Assembly: GCA_021732995.1 (NCBI GenBank)
Contig: JAKFWA010000069.1
Coordinates: 27,282 to 91,281, forward strand
From: Planctomycetaceae bacterium
GTDB taxonomy: Bacteria; Planctomycetota; Planctomycetia; Planctomycetales; Planctomycetaceae
Length of the DNA: 64,000 bases
Reading direction: 5' to 3'
The notes beneath the pieces were generated by a model. The model was given only the letters and a program-made list of their open reading frames with translations, made no database searches and had not been told where the DNA came from. The position numbers and the translations under genes are program-made. Shown in pieces: positions 42,253-51,100 of this stretch (within the stretch, counting starts at the first letter, position 1; every line of letters starts with the position of its first letter).

Positions 42253-42444
42253 TCAACAACCGCGGTGGGGATCAACGTACGCCATCCGCGTTTCCAACTG
42301 ATCCACACGGTATTGCAGGTTCTTGATCAGTTTATCCTGAGCTGTCAAAAGTTCACTCAATCGCGCTAAGCAAGCGGCGAGCTGTTCAGGCTGAGCGGTC
42401 GCCAGACTTGTGAATTCCGCAATCAAAGACGTGGTATCCGACAT
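42253..42444 (-). CDS. Small coiled-coil protein (SlyX-like size)
   Basis: This 63-residue frame has a natural composition and a heptad-like helix (LSELLTAQDKLIKNLQYRVD, then QLETRM). The N-terminal half is also helical (AEFTSLATAQPEQLAACLAR). It resembles SlyX-type small helical proteins only in size and layout. It lies 85 bp upstream of the lipoprotein on the same strand. No family was recognised and the coding call rests on composition. Confidence 0.5.
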   Translation of the reverse strand: MSDTTSLIAEFTSLATAQPEQLAACLARLSELLTAQDKLIKNLQYRVDQLETRMAYVDPHRGC

Positions 42445-42774
42445 GAATTACTCTTCGAGTGTTACCGCGACGCTGCTGCATTCGACGTGGTATCACGATC
42501 CACCTGGACTATTCAGTAAGTCAGAGTTTCGAGACACAGCGCAACGCGGCAAGGATGGAACAGTCTAGTCAGAGTTTCAGACCGCGCTCACGCGAAGATG
42601 CGAGAGATTCTTGCTTGGCGACCCGCTCCGTGTGCACCACACTCTGGCTACAACTTGACCGACCTACTGGTTCGCTCGCCTGGATTCAGTGCCATGACGG
42701 CCGTCGCAACGAAGGCTTCTGAGGCTCGCTCAGAATTCGGTGATCGCTCTGCAGTTCTGCAGCAGCAAGCACGC
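42445..42774. other. Gene-free divergent region between the two pseudopilin modules
   Basis: The 330 bp between the minus-strand small protein and the plus-strand lipoprotein contain no convincing gene. Promoters for both modules should lie here. The sequence 'cagtaagtcagagtttc' and 'cagtctagtcagagtttc' share the direct repeat GTCAGAGTTTC, about 42 bases apart (about 42520 and 42570), a possible protein-binding site. Confidence 0.35.
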
Positions 42775-43374
42775 ATGGGCAAACTGCCACTTACGCCAAC
42801 GGGCATCGCAGTGCTTGCCGTTGCTGCTCTTACCGGCTGTTCCGGTTCCTCGCCGCCGCCGGTTCCCACCGTCAGTTGGAATGCGGCTCAGGTTGCGGAT
42901 GCCGCATTTCAGGAATACGACGCCGATCGCAACGGCAGTCTGCAGGGGACCGAACTGTCTCCCGGCTTGCGAGCTTTCGCGGGAAATGCCGATCAAAACA
43001 AGGACGGCACGTTAACGCGTGAAGAAGTTGTTCAGCGATTGCAGCGACATTTGGAACTCGGAACGGGTATCCAAGGCGTGGGCGGAATGATCACCCACAA
43101 CGGGAACCCGGTAAAGGGGGTCACCGTCACGCTGATTCCTGAAAAGTTCATGGCAAGTTTCACCAAACCCGCGACTGGAACAGCCGATGACCGCGGCAGC
43201 TTTCAACTGGCGACTGAAAATCAACCGCTCCCGGGCGTCCGCCCCGGTGTTTACACAGTGAAGCTTAGTGGCGGTTCAGTGCCAATCCCCGACAAGTATG
43301 GAGAGAAGAGCGAAGTCGGTACCGAAGTGGGCGGTGATCAGGTGTCAGTAATCGCCATCGACCTCGGTTTATGA
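42775..43374 (+). CDS. Lipoprotein with EF-hand pair and carboxypeptidase-regulatory-like domain
   Basis: The start at ATG 42775 gives a compact lipoprotein signal with lipobox AALTGC. An upstream in-frame ATG would put 27 extra residues before it. The 199-residue protein carries two EF-hand-like loops, DADRNGSLQGTE and DQNKDGTLTREE, with the calcium-coordinating Asp, Asn and Glu spacing. A beta-sandwich follows (GGMITHNGNPVKGVTVTLIP, then GSFQLATENQ), like that of the minus-strand lipoprotein. Calcium binding is expected but unproven. The DUF1559 gene starts 34 bp downstream on the same strand. Confidence 0.82.
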   Translation: MGKLPLTPTGIAVLAVAALTGCSGSSPPPVPTVSWNAAQVADAAFQEYDADRNGSLQGTELSPGLRAFAGNADQNKDGTLTREEVVQRLQRHLELGTGIQGVGGMITHNGNPVKGVTVTLIPEKFMASFTKPATGTADDRGSFQLATENQPLPGVRPGVYTVKLSGGSVPIPDKYGEKSEVGTEVGGDQVSVIAIDLGL

Positions 43375-43408
43375 ACAGAACGCATTTTCCCTCAGTGAGT
43401 GCTCCATC

Positions 43409-44386
43409 ATGATGAGGACAGAGAAAACGCGACTGCTGAAGTTTCGTGTAACATCTCGCGAGTTCGACCGGACGGGATTCACGCTGATCGAATTGCTGGT
43501 CGTCATTGCCATCATCGGCGTGCTGGTCGCGCTGTTGTTGCCTGCCGTTCAACAAGCCCGGGAATCAGCCCGCCGTACCCAGTGCCGCAACAATCTGAAG
43601 CAGATTGCCACCGCCTGGATGGAACACGAAGAGATGGTCGGGCACCTGCCGACCGGCGGTTGGGGCTGGCTGTGGATCGGCAGGCCCGACGGCGGCTTTG
43701 GACGAGCGCAGGGCGGCGGTTGGGTTTACAACATCTTGCCTTTTGTTGATCAGGATCCCCTTTGGAAAATGGGGGGTAATACCAACGAGAACCTGACGCG
43801 AGTCCGCACGGCGATTGGCACCTTCAATTGTCCCACCCGTCGCCATGGTGCTTACAGTTGCGGCGCATCGCTGGCAGAGACCGGTGTTCCCGGCACGTCA
43901 GGCAAGATGGACTACGCAGCCAATTGCGGTGACCAAAGTCTGAATGAATACTTCGCAGGACCTCCAGATCTAGCGACTGGACTGACCGACAACTGGAGTG
44001 GCTGGCACAACACCGCGACTCTCACAGGCGTCTGTTTCGAGCGGTCCCAAGTCAAGTTCAAGGATATCACTGACGGCGCCTCGAACACCTACATGACCGG
44101 CGAGAAGTACCTCAACCCTGCGAACTACTACAACGGAGCCGACGGAGCCGACAACGAAGCTCAGTATTCAGGCTTCAACAACGACAACTACCGCACTGGC
44201 GCCAGTACGCCGATGCAGGATACGCTTGGATTCGGTGACACGTTCCGCTTTGGTTCAGCCCACGTGAGTGCGTTTCACATGGGGCTCTGCGATGGGTCGG
44301 TGCGCAGTATCACCTACAACATCGACATCAACGTCCATCGCAATCTCGCGAACCGCTTCGACAACAATCCGATTGGTGACTACTAG
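43409..44386 (+). CDS. DUF1559 pseudopilin-like protein
   Basis: This 325-residue protein is the second DUF1559 member. The prepilin leader ends with [20 protein letters not shown] and cleavage after Gly. LLPAVQQARESARRTQCRN follows. The mature domain has FNCPTRRHGAY, DGASNTYMTGEKYL and the family C-terminus FHMGLCDGSVRSITYNID. It is closer to a typical planctomycete member than the minus-strand copy, but the two share the same framework. Its TAG stop overlaps the TAG stop of the convergent DJ-1 gene inside a CTAG. It forms a module with the EF-hand lipoprotein. Confidence 0.93.
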   Translation: MMRTEKTRLLKFRVTSREFDRTGFTLIELLVVIAIIGVLVALLLPAVQQARESARRTQCRNNLKQIATAWMEHEEMVGHLPTGGWGWLWIGRPDGGFGRAQGGGWVYNILPFVDQDPLWKMGGNTNENLTRVRTAIGTFNCPTRRHGAYSCGASLAETGVPGTSGKMDYAANCGDQSLNEYFAGPPDLATGLTDNWSGWHNTATLTGVCFERSQVKFKDITDGASNTYMTGEKYLNPANYYNGADGADNEAQYSGFNNDNYRTGASTPMQDTLGFGDTFRFGSAHVSAFHMGLCDGSVRSITYNIDINVHRNLANRFDNNPIGDY

Positions 44387-44949
44387 CCGCGCTTCGCCCG
44401 CTCCTGCTTAAGCAGCTCGATCCATTTGCCGACGTACGCTCCGTGATCGTGGAACGTGCGACCGCTCACGAGGTTGCCGTCCACGACACAAGCGGCATCG
44501 ACAAAGATGCCGCCGCAGACTTCCAAGTCAAAGCGGCACTTCGGCACGGTCGCCATGCGACGGCCGCGAACGCGATCGGCGTAGGCGGGAATCTCAACTC
44601 CGTGACACACGCAGCCGATCGGCTTGTTGGTGTCGAAGAAGTGCTGAGTCACTCGCACGAGGTCCTTGTCGTAGCGGATATATTCTGGAGCCCGTCCGCC
44701 ACTGAAAAAGATGCCGACGTACTCTTCTTCCTTGATTTCGGAAAACGCAACATCGGCCTGCAGCGAATAGCCTTCCCACTCTTTCGTAATGGTCCAGCCC
44801 GGCTTCACTTCGTGCATCACCATCTGATAGCGGCGCTTTTCAGGAGCCGCCACAACGGGCACAAAGCCATCTTCCTGCAAGCGGTAGTATGGATAGAGCG
44901 TGTCGACGGTTTCCGTCGCATCGCCGATGACGACCAGTACCTTATTCAT
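44383..44949 (-). CDS. DJ-1/PfpI family protein
   Basis: This 188-residue protein is of DJ-1/PfpI type. KVLVVIGDATETVDTLYPYY is the first strand and nucleotide-like loop, and YVGIFFSGGRAPEYIRY contains the conserved Gly-Gly-Arg-Ala-Pro. The nucleophile elbow is IGCVCHGVEIPAY with Cys followed by His, the expected Cys-His pair. VCGGIFVDAACVVDGNLVSG completes the family C-terminus. Members include deglycase/glyoxalase-like and chaperone proteins, and the activity here is not decided by sequence. The start at 44949 is the natural N-terminus. The stop overlaps the convergent DUF1559 gene by four bases. Confidence 0.9.
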   Translation of the reverse strand: MNKVLVVIGDATETVDTLYPYYRLQEDGFVPVVAAPEKRRYQMVMHEVKPGWTITKEWEGYSLQADVAFSEIKEEEYVGIFFSGGRAPEYIRYDKDLVRVTQHFFDTNKPIGCVCHGVEIPAYADRVRGRRMATVPKCRFDLEVCGGIFVDAACVVDGNLVSGRTFHDHGAYVGKWIELLKQERAKRG

Positions 44950-45020
44950 TCCCTGACTCCCGATTGCGGAGCGTCGCGCAGCACATGTTCTTGCGTCCGA
45001 CGAACCGCTCCATCAGACGC

Positions 45021-45944
45021 TCATTCCACAGGAGCAGCATCGGGCAAGTTGATCTCGAGTTCCAGCCAGTCGTTGCGCAACTCTTTGATTTCGGCTTCCG
45101 TGAGATTCTTCAACGGCGCTCGTACCGGCCCGCAGTTGACTCCAAAGAAGCTCATGACCGCCTTCGACGCTGGCAGGAACGAATAGCGCTGTAACAGGCG
45201 GATCATCTTCACGGCTTGAAGCTGTCCGGCCCGAGCGGTGGCCAGATCGCCATTCAGGAAGGCGGTCACAAACTGGCGATTCTGTTCGGCAACAAAGTTG
45301 TAGGTGCTGCCCACAGCGCCGCGGCAGCCCATCGCCACTCCACCCAACAGAATTTCGTCACAGCCAAACAGGATGTCGAACTCGCCATCACCGACAGCCA
45401 AACACTCCTGCAACAACACGAGATCCGGATTGGTGAACTTCAAGCCTTTCAGGTTCGGAATGCGTTCGCGTCCCTGTTCCAGAAACTGATCCAGCGGCAG
45501 ACGGACGTTCGTCAGGTTCGGAATGTCGTAGAGGTAGAACGGTAGATCTGGCGCCGCCTTCGCAACGGGTTCACAACACGCGATGAGATCTTCGACCGAA
45601 GCCGGTTTGAGGAAGCTCGGGGACATCATGGCCACTGCATCTGCGCCGACGCCTTGAGCGTGTTTCGCCATCTGGACGGAGTCCGCCACGCAGTTGTGTC
45701 CAACCTGCACGATGACCGTCATGTCAGACTTATGAGTGACCTCGGACCAACGTTCCGCAATGGCCAGCCGCTCGGGGACCGTCAGCGATGAACTTTCGCC
45801 GGTGGTGCCGGAAACGAAGACTCCATCAATGTGATGAGCTTCGTAGTGCGCCGCCTGTTGCTCGATGACGGCCAGGTTCAAACTTCCATCCGACTTGAAC
45901 GGTGCGTGAGGCGGTGCAATCAGATCAAACGTTGGCTGTGTCAT
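45021..45944 (-). CDS. Dihydrodipicolinate synthase / N-acetylneuraminate lyase family aldolase
   Basis: The start is ATG 45944, where the family sequence begins (TQPTFDLIAPPHAPFKSDGS). The 307-residue protein is a class I aldolase barrel. VFVSGTTGESSSLTVPERL is the GTTGE motif. PFYLYDIPNLTNVRLPLD supplies the catalytic Tyr, and LKGLKFTNPDLVLLQE supplies the Schiff-base Lys. The YDIPxLTxV pattern is closer to N-acetylneuraminate lyase (NanA) than to DapA, so a sialic acid or related keto-acid substrate is plausible. No nanK, nanE or transporter is adjacent. It lies between the DUF1501 genes and the DJ-1 gene, all on the minus strand. Confidence 0.88.
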   Translation of the reverse strand: MTQPTFDLIAPPHAPFKSDGSLNLAVIEQQAAHYEAHHIDGVFVSGTTGESSSLTVPERLAIAERWSEVTHKSDMTVIVQVGHNCVADSVQMAKHAQGVGADAVAMMSPSFLKPASVEDLIACCEPVAKAAPDLPFYLYDIPNLTNVRLPLDQFLEQGRERIPNLKGLKFTNPDLVLLQECLAVGDGEFDILFGCDEILLGGVAMGCRGAVGSTYNFVAEQNRQFVTAFLNGDLATARAGQLQAVKMIRLLQRYSFLPASKAVMSFFGVNCGPVRAPLKNLTEAEIKELRNDWLELEINLPDAAPVE

Positions 45945-46114
45945 AGGTGATTCCGTCAGAAGTCGCTGAGAGTTACAGGACGCAGAACTTTGACACGCCG
46001 ACGCCTCGGCGCTGAGGTGATCGACCAGACGACCGCCAAATCGAATCTCCGACCTTGCCGATTGGTTGCATTCTGACGATTGCAACCAAACCACTGACAG
46101 CTCCTGCTAACTGA

Positions 46115-47389
46115 TCAGCCAAACAATTTGGCAATCGGCTGCCCACCGTCCGTGAGGGGCACAGGCCGGGAACCATCCATGAGATCTTTGCCCGGATTGA
46201 TTCCGAGCGTTGCATGCACCGTCGCATGGAAGTCTGGAATGCTGACCGGGTTTTCGACGATCTTCTTGGCCAGTTCGTCCGTGACGCCGTAAGCCCCCTG
46301 ATGCTTCAGCCCGCCACCAGCCAGCAGCAGGGAAAACGCTGTGCCTTGATGGCCTCGACCGCCCCGGCCGTCGAATTCTGCCGGGCGGCCAAACTCGGTA
46401 CCCACGACGATCAGGGTCTTATCCAGCAACTGCTTGGCTTCCAGATCGCTGATTAGCGCCGACAGTGCTGTATCCAGTTCCTGGATCAGACCATGCTGCT
46501 GCAACTGCCCCTCGTTGTGAGTGTCCCAGCCGGTGCCGTTGATGAAGTTCAGGTTGTGCGACACTTCGATGAACCGCACCCCAGCCTGCACCAGTCGCCT
46601 AGCGAGCAGGCAACGCTGGCCGAACTCGCCGCCGTATTGGTTGCGCAGGTCAGCGGGCTCTTCCTCAAGCTTGAAGTTCCGCATGAACTCCGGACCGGAT
46701 AGTCGCAAGGCTTCCCGTTGAGCGGTCTCATAATCGGCGACAACCGAATCCTTCGCCGTCCGTCCCTGCAACGGCTCAAGTAGCTTCAGCCGATCCGCCT
46801 TGCGTTCCGCAGTGACGAACTCAGGACTCGTGAACCCCGCTGGCCCCGCATTGGTGTCGGTGAGGTACACATAGCCCGCCTTCGTTCCCAGGAAGCCCGG
46901 ACCGCGACTGACGTTCGGGTAACCGATCAGCATGTAAGCCGGGACTTGCGGATTCGCCGCGCCGCGTTCGTGAGCGACAATCGAGCCAATCGACGGGTAG
47001 GTCACATTTCCGCTGACCATGCGGCCGGTGTGCACGAGATTGGTCGCGAAAGCATGTTCATCAACCACCCGGTGATTCACGGTCCGAACAATCGTAGCCC
47101 GCTCCATCAGCTTCGCGGTCTGCTTGAGGTGCTCGCAAACCTGCACTCCGGGAACCGCAGTATCGATCGAGGCGTAGTAGCTGCCGGCCTTCTTCGGGTT
47201 GGCCATCGCATCGCCGCGAGTTTTTGGATCCAGCGTGTCGATCTGGGCCATACCTCCGCCGAGCCAGAGGAACACACAGTGCTCCGCTTTGCCCTTGGGG
47301 AAGTCGGATTCAGCCTGAGCAACAGAAACATTCAGCGAAGCAGCCGCCGCAATCGCGGCGGAAGTCTGCAGGAACTCACGACGTTGCAT
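46115..47389 (-). CDS. DUF1501 family exported protein
   Basis: The start at ATG 47389 gives a Tat-like signal ([20 protein letters not shown]) without the six extra residues of the longer frame. The 424-residue protein matches DUF1501, the sulfatase-like fold that is abundant in planctomycetes: [82 protein letters not shown] and [20 protein letters not shown], then [15 protein letters not shown]. The metal-site His and Asp are in place. Function is unproven. Members are often encoded next to PSD1 proteins and may process sulfated sugars. A second DUF1501 gene is 220 bp upstream on the same strand. Confidence 0.9.
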   Translation of the reverse strand: MQRREFLQTSAAIAAAASLNVSVAQAESDFPKGKAEHCVFLWLGGGMAQIDTLDPKTRGDAMANPKKAGSYYASIDTAVPGVQVCEHLKQTAKLMERATIVRTVNHRVVDEHAFATNLVHTGRMVSGNVTYPSIGSIVAHERGAANPQVPAYMLIGYPNVSRGPGFLGTKAGYVYLTDTNAGPAGFTSPEFVTAERKADRLKLLEPLQGRTAKDSVVADYETAQREALRLSGPEFMRNFKLEEEPADLRNQYGGEFGQRCLLARRLVQAGVRFIEVSHNLNFINGTGWDTHNEGQLQQHGLIQELDTALSALISDLEAKQLLDKTLIVVGTEFGRPAEFDGRGGRGHQGTAFSLLLAGGGLKHQGAYGVTDELAKKIVENPVSIPDFHATVHATLGINPGKDLMDGSRPVPLTDGGQPIAKLFG

Positions 47390-47608
47390 AAACGATTCCA
47401 GAAGCACGCAAGGACGAGGCGACCCGTTTATTCAGCCGCAAATGATAGCTTCCGGCGACGCAGGATTGGATGCAGAAAACGCCAAGATCGCTTTCGTCTC
47501 CGATGTCCACCAATCGCGTCTCAGGGCGACAGCCGACTCGCTTGCCTCGAGCACATCAGTCGACAGACGCAGTCCGCGCCGGCATCGAAAGCATGCTCTG
47601 CAACTGGA

Positions 47609-48979
47609 TCAAATCAGCTCCTGGATCTTTTCGCGGTCGTCCAGCAGATGTACTGGTCGCCCCTGGTAGTCGGGGAAGGCTTTGGCCGGATCGATGCCCA
47701 GCACGTGATAGATTGTCGCCAGCACGTTTTGCGGCGTGTGGGGTCTGCCTTTCGCTCGTTCGGCTCGCGCGTCCGTCGCGCCAATAACCTGCCCCATCCT
47801 CAGGCCACCGCCGGCGACTACCGCGAATCCTGAATCCCACCAATGTCCGCGACCGTTCGCGTACTTGCTGCCCAGCTGACGACTCTCATCGCCAACTCGC
47901 GGAGAGCGGCCAAATTCACCCCAGATCACAACCGCCACTTGTTGATCGAGTCCTCGTTCATACAAGTCGGTCAGCAGGGTGAAGATGGCTCGGTCGTACG
48001 CGGGCAACAGCTTGCGCATCGACCGGAAATTCTCAGCGTGGGTATCCCAAGCACCGTAGACCGGTGCTCCTGGTGCTTTCTGGAACCCGCCTTGGGCGAC
48101 GGTTACGACAGACACACCGGCCTCCACGAGGCGCCGAGCCAGCAGCAAGTCGGGGCATCCCTCATACTTCTCGCGAACGCGGGCGTCTTCCTGATTCAAG
48201 TCCAGAGCGCGGTAAACGGTATCTGAGGTCACCATGCCGAACGCTCGCTGCTGAAACTCGTCGAGCACCAGCATGTCTTCGCTGGCTTCTGCGGCGCGGC
48301 GAGACTGGTCGAACTGGGACAGCAAGTTCTTGCGCTCTTCCAATCGCACGGACGAAACGCTGGCGGGTACTCGCAGGTTCTCCAATCCCGGACCGGTCGG
48401 CCGAAAGGGGGCGTGCTGGGGTCCCAGATAGCGAGGAACTTCAGGGTCATCCGACTCGGGGGTGACTCGCAGATCGTTGAGGTTCACATACGGAGGCATC
48501 AGGCTGGCGCGAATGCCCTGCAAACGGCTGGCGACGGCGCCAAAGACCGGCCACTTTTCACCAACTCGAATTTCACCCGACCGCGCCGAGGGGTAGCCGC
48601 TCAGCAATTCGTACGGGTCGTGCTTGCCGCGAAACTTAATCCCCTGGATGACCGAGTACTTGTCCGCGATTTGTGCCTGCAGAGGCATCAGTTCGCTGAC
48701 CAGCAATCCCGATGTCTTGGTGCGAATCGCCGAAAACTCGCCACGGAACTCTTCGGGTGCGTCCGGTTTTGGGTCGTACATGTCAATATGACTAGGCCCG
48801 CCGGGCAGCACGATCATAATGACTGATTTGGGTGAAGCTGCAGAGCCGTTGGCCGCGCCAGCCTTGAGTCGCAGGACATCCGCCAGACTTAATCCACCCA
48901 GCCCGAGAGCACCGATCTGCAGAAAACTGCGGCGATTTGTGCTGTCCTTAACCTCATCACTCGCTCGGTGATTGTTCAT
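47609..48979 (-). CDS. DUF1501 family exported protein
   Basis: This 456-residue protein opens with a Tat signal (NRRSFLQIGALGLGGLSLAD). The DUF1501 core has SVIMIVLPGGPSHIDMYDPK, FRGKHDPYELLSGYPSA, YEGCPDLLLARRLVEAGVSV, YGAWDTHAENFRSMRK and AVVIWGEFGRSPRVG, then GRGHWWDSGFAVVAGGGLRM. It is a different subgroup from the neighbour at 46115, with the LPGGPSHIDxYDPKPDAP form seen in most planctomycete members. Both lie on the same strand, so tandem placement with divergence is likely. Catalytic activity has not been shown for the family. No partner DUF1553 gene is adjacent. Confidence 0.92.
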   Translation of the reverse strand: MNNHRASDEVKDSTNRRSFLQIGALGLGGLSLADVLRLKAGAANGSAASPKSVIMIVLPGGPSHIDMYDPKPDAPEEFRGEFSAIRTKTSGLLVSELMPLQAQIADKYSVIQGIKFRGKHDPYELLSGYPSARSGEIRVGEKWPVFGAVASRLQGIRASLMPPYVNLNDLRVTPESDDPEVPRYLGPQHAPFRPTGPGLENLRVPASVSSVRLEERKNLLSQFDQSRRAAEASEDMLVLDEFQQRAFGMVTSDTVYRALDLNQEDARVREKYEGCPDLLLARRLVEAGVSVVTVAQGGFQKAPGAPVYGAWDTHAENFRSMRKLLPAYDRAIFTLLTDLYERGLDQQVAVVIWGEFGRSPRVGDESRQLGSKYANGRGHWWDSGFAVVAGGGLRMGQVIGATDARAERAKGRPHTPQNVLATIYHVLGIDPAKAFPDYQGRPVHLLDDREKIQELI

Positions 48980-49100
48980 CGCGACACCTCTTGATCGAAG
49001 AGCGTATCAGCCTTTGTATTGCGAAAACCCACCGTAACAGAGTTGAGTTAAAACGTGAGTGTTCATTCGCGAAAGTTTGCGAATGCCGGCCTGCATCCAG

Positions 49101-49964
49101 CTATCTTTTCAACGCGGCGTTAACGAACTCAAACAGGGCCTTCGTCGATGGATCATCGGCCTGCCCGAGGTTTTCGTTGATCCTTGTATGATTGGTTTCT
49201 TTGGCTCCGAAGACCGTCACCGGAATTTCAGACTCCTTAAGGACCGTTCCCAGACGCTGGGCCTGGGCGGCGTTATCGGGATGATCGGCAACATACAGGA
49301 TCAGGAACGGTGGGATGTGCTTGCCCCTCGCCACGTGAGTCACTGCGGAAAAGTCGACGTGCTTCGCGGGATCATTCCCGAATTTCTCGCGATGACCAAA
49401 CTTGGCTTGCGGCTGACCATGCACCCTGCGACGTGTTTCAGCGGTCTCGATGATGGCGGGAACGTCGTACGTATCCCCGTCGACGGGCACGCACCCCTTG
49501 ATGATGCTCAAGGGGACGCCTTCAGCCTTGAGGTATCGATCGTCGGTGCTGATCAACGCGGCAAGCTGAGCACCAGCGGAATGGCCCATCACCAGCACGC
49601 GTTGAGGATCGCCACCGTGTTCCGCGATGTGATCGTGAATCCAGTGCATCGACTTTGCGATGTCACGAATAATTGTTCCCATGTCGACGTGGGGCAGTAG
49701 CTGATAATTCGTGGAAACGAAGACGAAACCCTTCTCCATGAAGACCAGCGGCTTGATTTGCACGCTGCCTTTGTCACCTGCCTGCCAGCCACCGCCGTGA
49801 ATCCAGAATACGACAGGCAGGTTCTTGGCTCCGGCTGGCGAATAGACATCCAGCACTTGCCGCTCATGGGCCGGATCGGCATAGGGGATATTCCTTTTGA
49901 TGTCCTGCGCGATCGCTTCGGAGCACAATGCCAGGGTGACGAGCAGGCACGTCATGAATTTCAT
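49101..49964 (-). CDS. Exported alpha/beta hydrolase (esterase/lipase, BD-FAE-like)
   Basis: The start is ATG 49964, where a Sec signal begins ([18 protein letters not shown]). The 287-residue protein has the esterase fold: [20 protein letters not shown] with the HGGG-type oxyanion loop, [29 protein letters not shown] elbow ([16 protein letters not shown]), and HTRINENLG near the C-terminal His. The nucleophile Ser in GHSAG and the His in ETNHTRIN are present. The Asp in ILYVADHPD could be the acid. Close relatives include feruloyl and acetyl esterases. The substrate is unknown, and export fits polysaccharide use. The gap to the DUF1501 gene upstream is 121 bp. Confidence 0.88.
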   Translation of the reverse strand: MKFMTCLLVTLALCSEAIAQDIKRNIPYADPAHERQVLDVYSPAGAKNLPVVFWIHGGGWQAGDKGSVQIKPLVFMEKGFVFVSTNYQLLPHVDMGTIIRDIAKSMHWIHDHIAEHGGDPQRVLVMGHSAGAQLAALISTDDRYLKAEGVPLSIIKGCVPVDGDTYDVPAIIETAETRRRVHGQPQAKFGHREKFGNDPAKHVDFSAVTHVARGKHIPPFLILYVADHPDNAAQAQRLGTVLKESEIPVTVFGAKETNHTRINENLGQADDPSTKALFEFVNAALKR

Positions 49965-50049
49965 GGGATGAACTCCAACTGCGAGGTATTGGTTCAATCG
50001 TTAACGATAAGTGTCAGCACAGTTTCGCTACGACACTCAGGAATCAACT

Positions 50050-50862
50050 TCACTTTTCGTTCTCCGGCAAAGGATACGGGTCTGCGAACGCTCCGAATGC
50101 GCCGAGACCGCCGTCGACTTCCAGGTCGGTCGCGGTGATGAATGAGGCATCCGGCCCCGAGAGCCACAGCACCGCAGCAGCTACTTCCTCAGGCCGTCCA
50201 ATACGACCAATCGGATGTCGATTCGCCAGTTGTGCCGCACCGCCTTGAGCTTCCAGACTGGCGCGAACCAAGGGAGTATCAATCGCGCCCGGTGACACGG
50301 ACACAACTCGAATTCCCTGCCGCGCGTATTCCACTCCCCATTGCCGAGTCTGCATCAGGTTGGCGGCCTTGATTGGGCCATAAGCGGGTACGTGTCGAGC
50401 AGTGCGGTGGGCCTGTCCGCTGGCGAGATTGATGATCACGCCGCTCTGCTGCCGCAACATCTGCTTGAGGGCTTGCCGAGCCAGCAGCGTGTAGCCGGAC
50501 AAGTTCACGGCGAGCATGCGGTCCCATTGCTCCACCGGAAGTTGATCGAGCGGCACATACGACGCTGGTGGCTGAATCGCCGCGTTGTTGACCAGCACGT
50601 CCAGGCCACCGTGCTTTTCGACCGTGAACTCGACGGCCCTACGGCAGTCATCGTCGCGCGACGTGTCGCCGCGCACAAAGCCAATGCCCTTGAACTCGCT
50701 GCTGATCGCCCGGTCGTCCAGATCCATGCAAACGACGGTCGCTCCCGAACGCAGAAAGGCCTCGCAGATTGATCGGCCAATACCGCTGGCCCCGCCGCTG
50801 ACGAGTACAACTCGTCCTGTGTTGTTGTAAGCCACCGAACCTTGAGGTCGTGAAAGCGTCAT
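50050..50862 (-). CDS. SDR-family NAD(P)-dependent oxidoreductase
   Basis: This 270-residue protein is a classical short-chain dehydrogenase/reductase. The cofactor motif is VVLVSGGASGIGRSICEAF (TGxxxGIG type), then VVCMDLDDRA with an Asp that favours NAD. NAG-like NNAAIQPP, Ser in IINLASGQAH, and YGPIKAANLMQ give the Ser-Tyr-Lys triad. PGAIDTPLVRASLE is the usual loop and DLEVDGGLGAFG is the family C-terminus. The substrate is not known. It is located between the esterase and purF on the minus strand, with no clear operon partner. Confidence 0.9.
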   Translation of the reverse strand: MTLSRPQGSVAYNNTGRVVLVSGGASGIGRSICEAFLRSGATVVCMDLDDRAISSEFKGIGFVRGDTSRDDDCRRAVEFTVEKHGGLDVLVNNAAIQPPASYVPLDQLPVEQWDRMLAVNLSGYTLLARQALKQMLRQQSGVIINLASGQAHRTARHVPAYGPIKAANLMQTRQWGVEYARQGIRVVSVSPGAIDTPLVRASLEAQGGAAQLANRHPIGRIGRPEEVAAAVLWLSGPDASFITATDLEVDGGLGAFGAFADPYPLPENEK

Positions 50863-51100
50863 GCGACTGATCCTGCCGTCGGAATGCCCTGCAACGTGAT
50901 CGCGGTTGACACTCTAACTGGCCTTCCGCCGGGTGCCGAATGTTCTCCCGTGCCCGTGGCAATAGCGACGTCGCCAATCTGCGCACGTTACCGCAGAGGG
51001 AAGTGTGATTCTCTATGCCGGTGATCAAACCACGGTTCGCATCGCATAGACGCCGGACCAGTTCGTCCAGCGTACTTGCCATTCCAGTTCGAACGATCCT

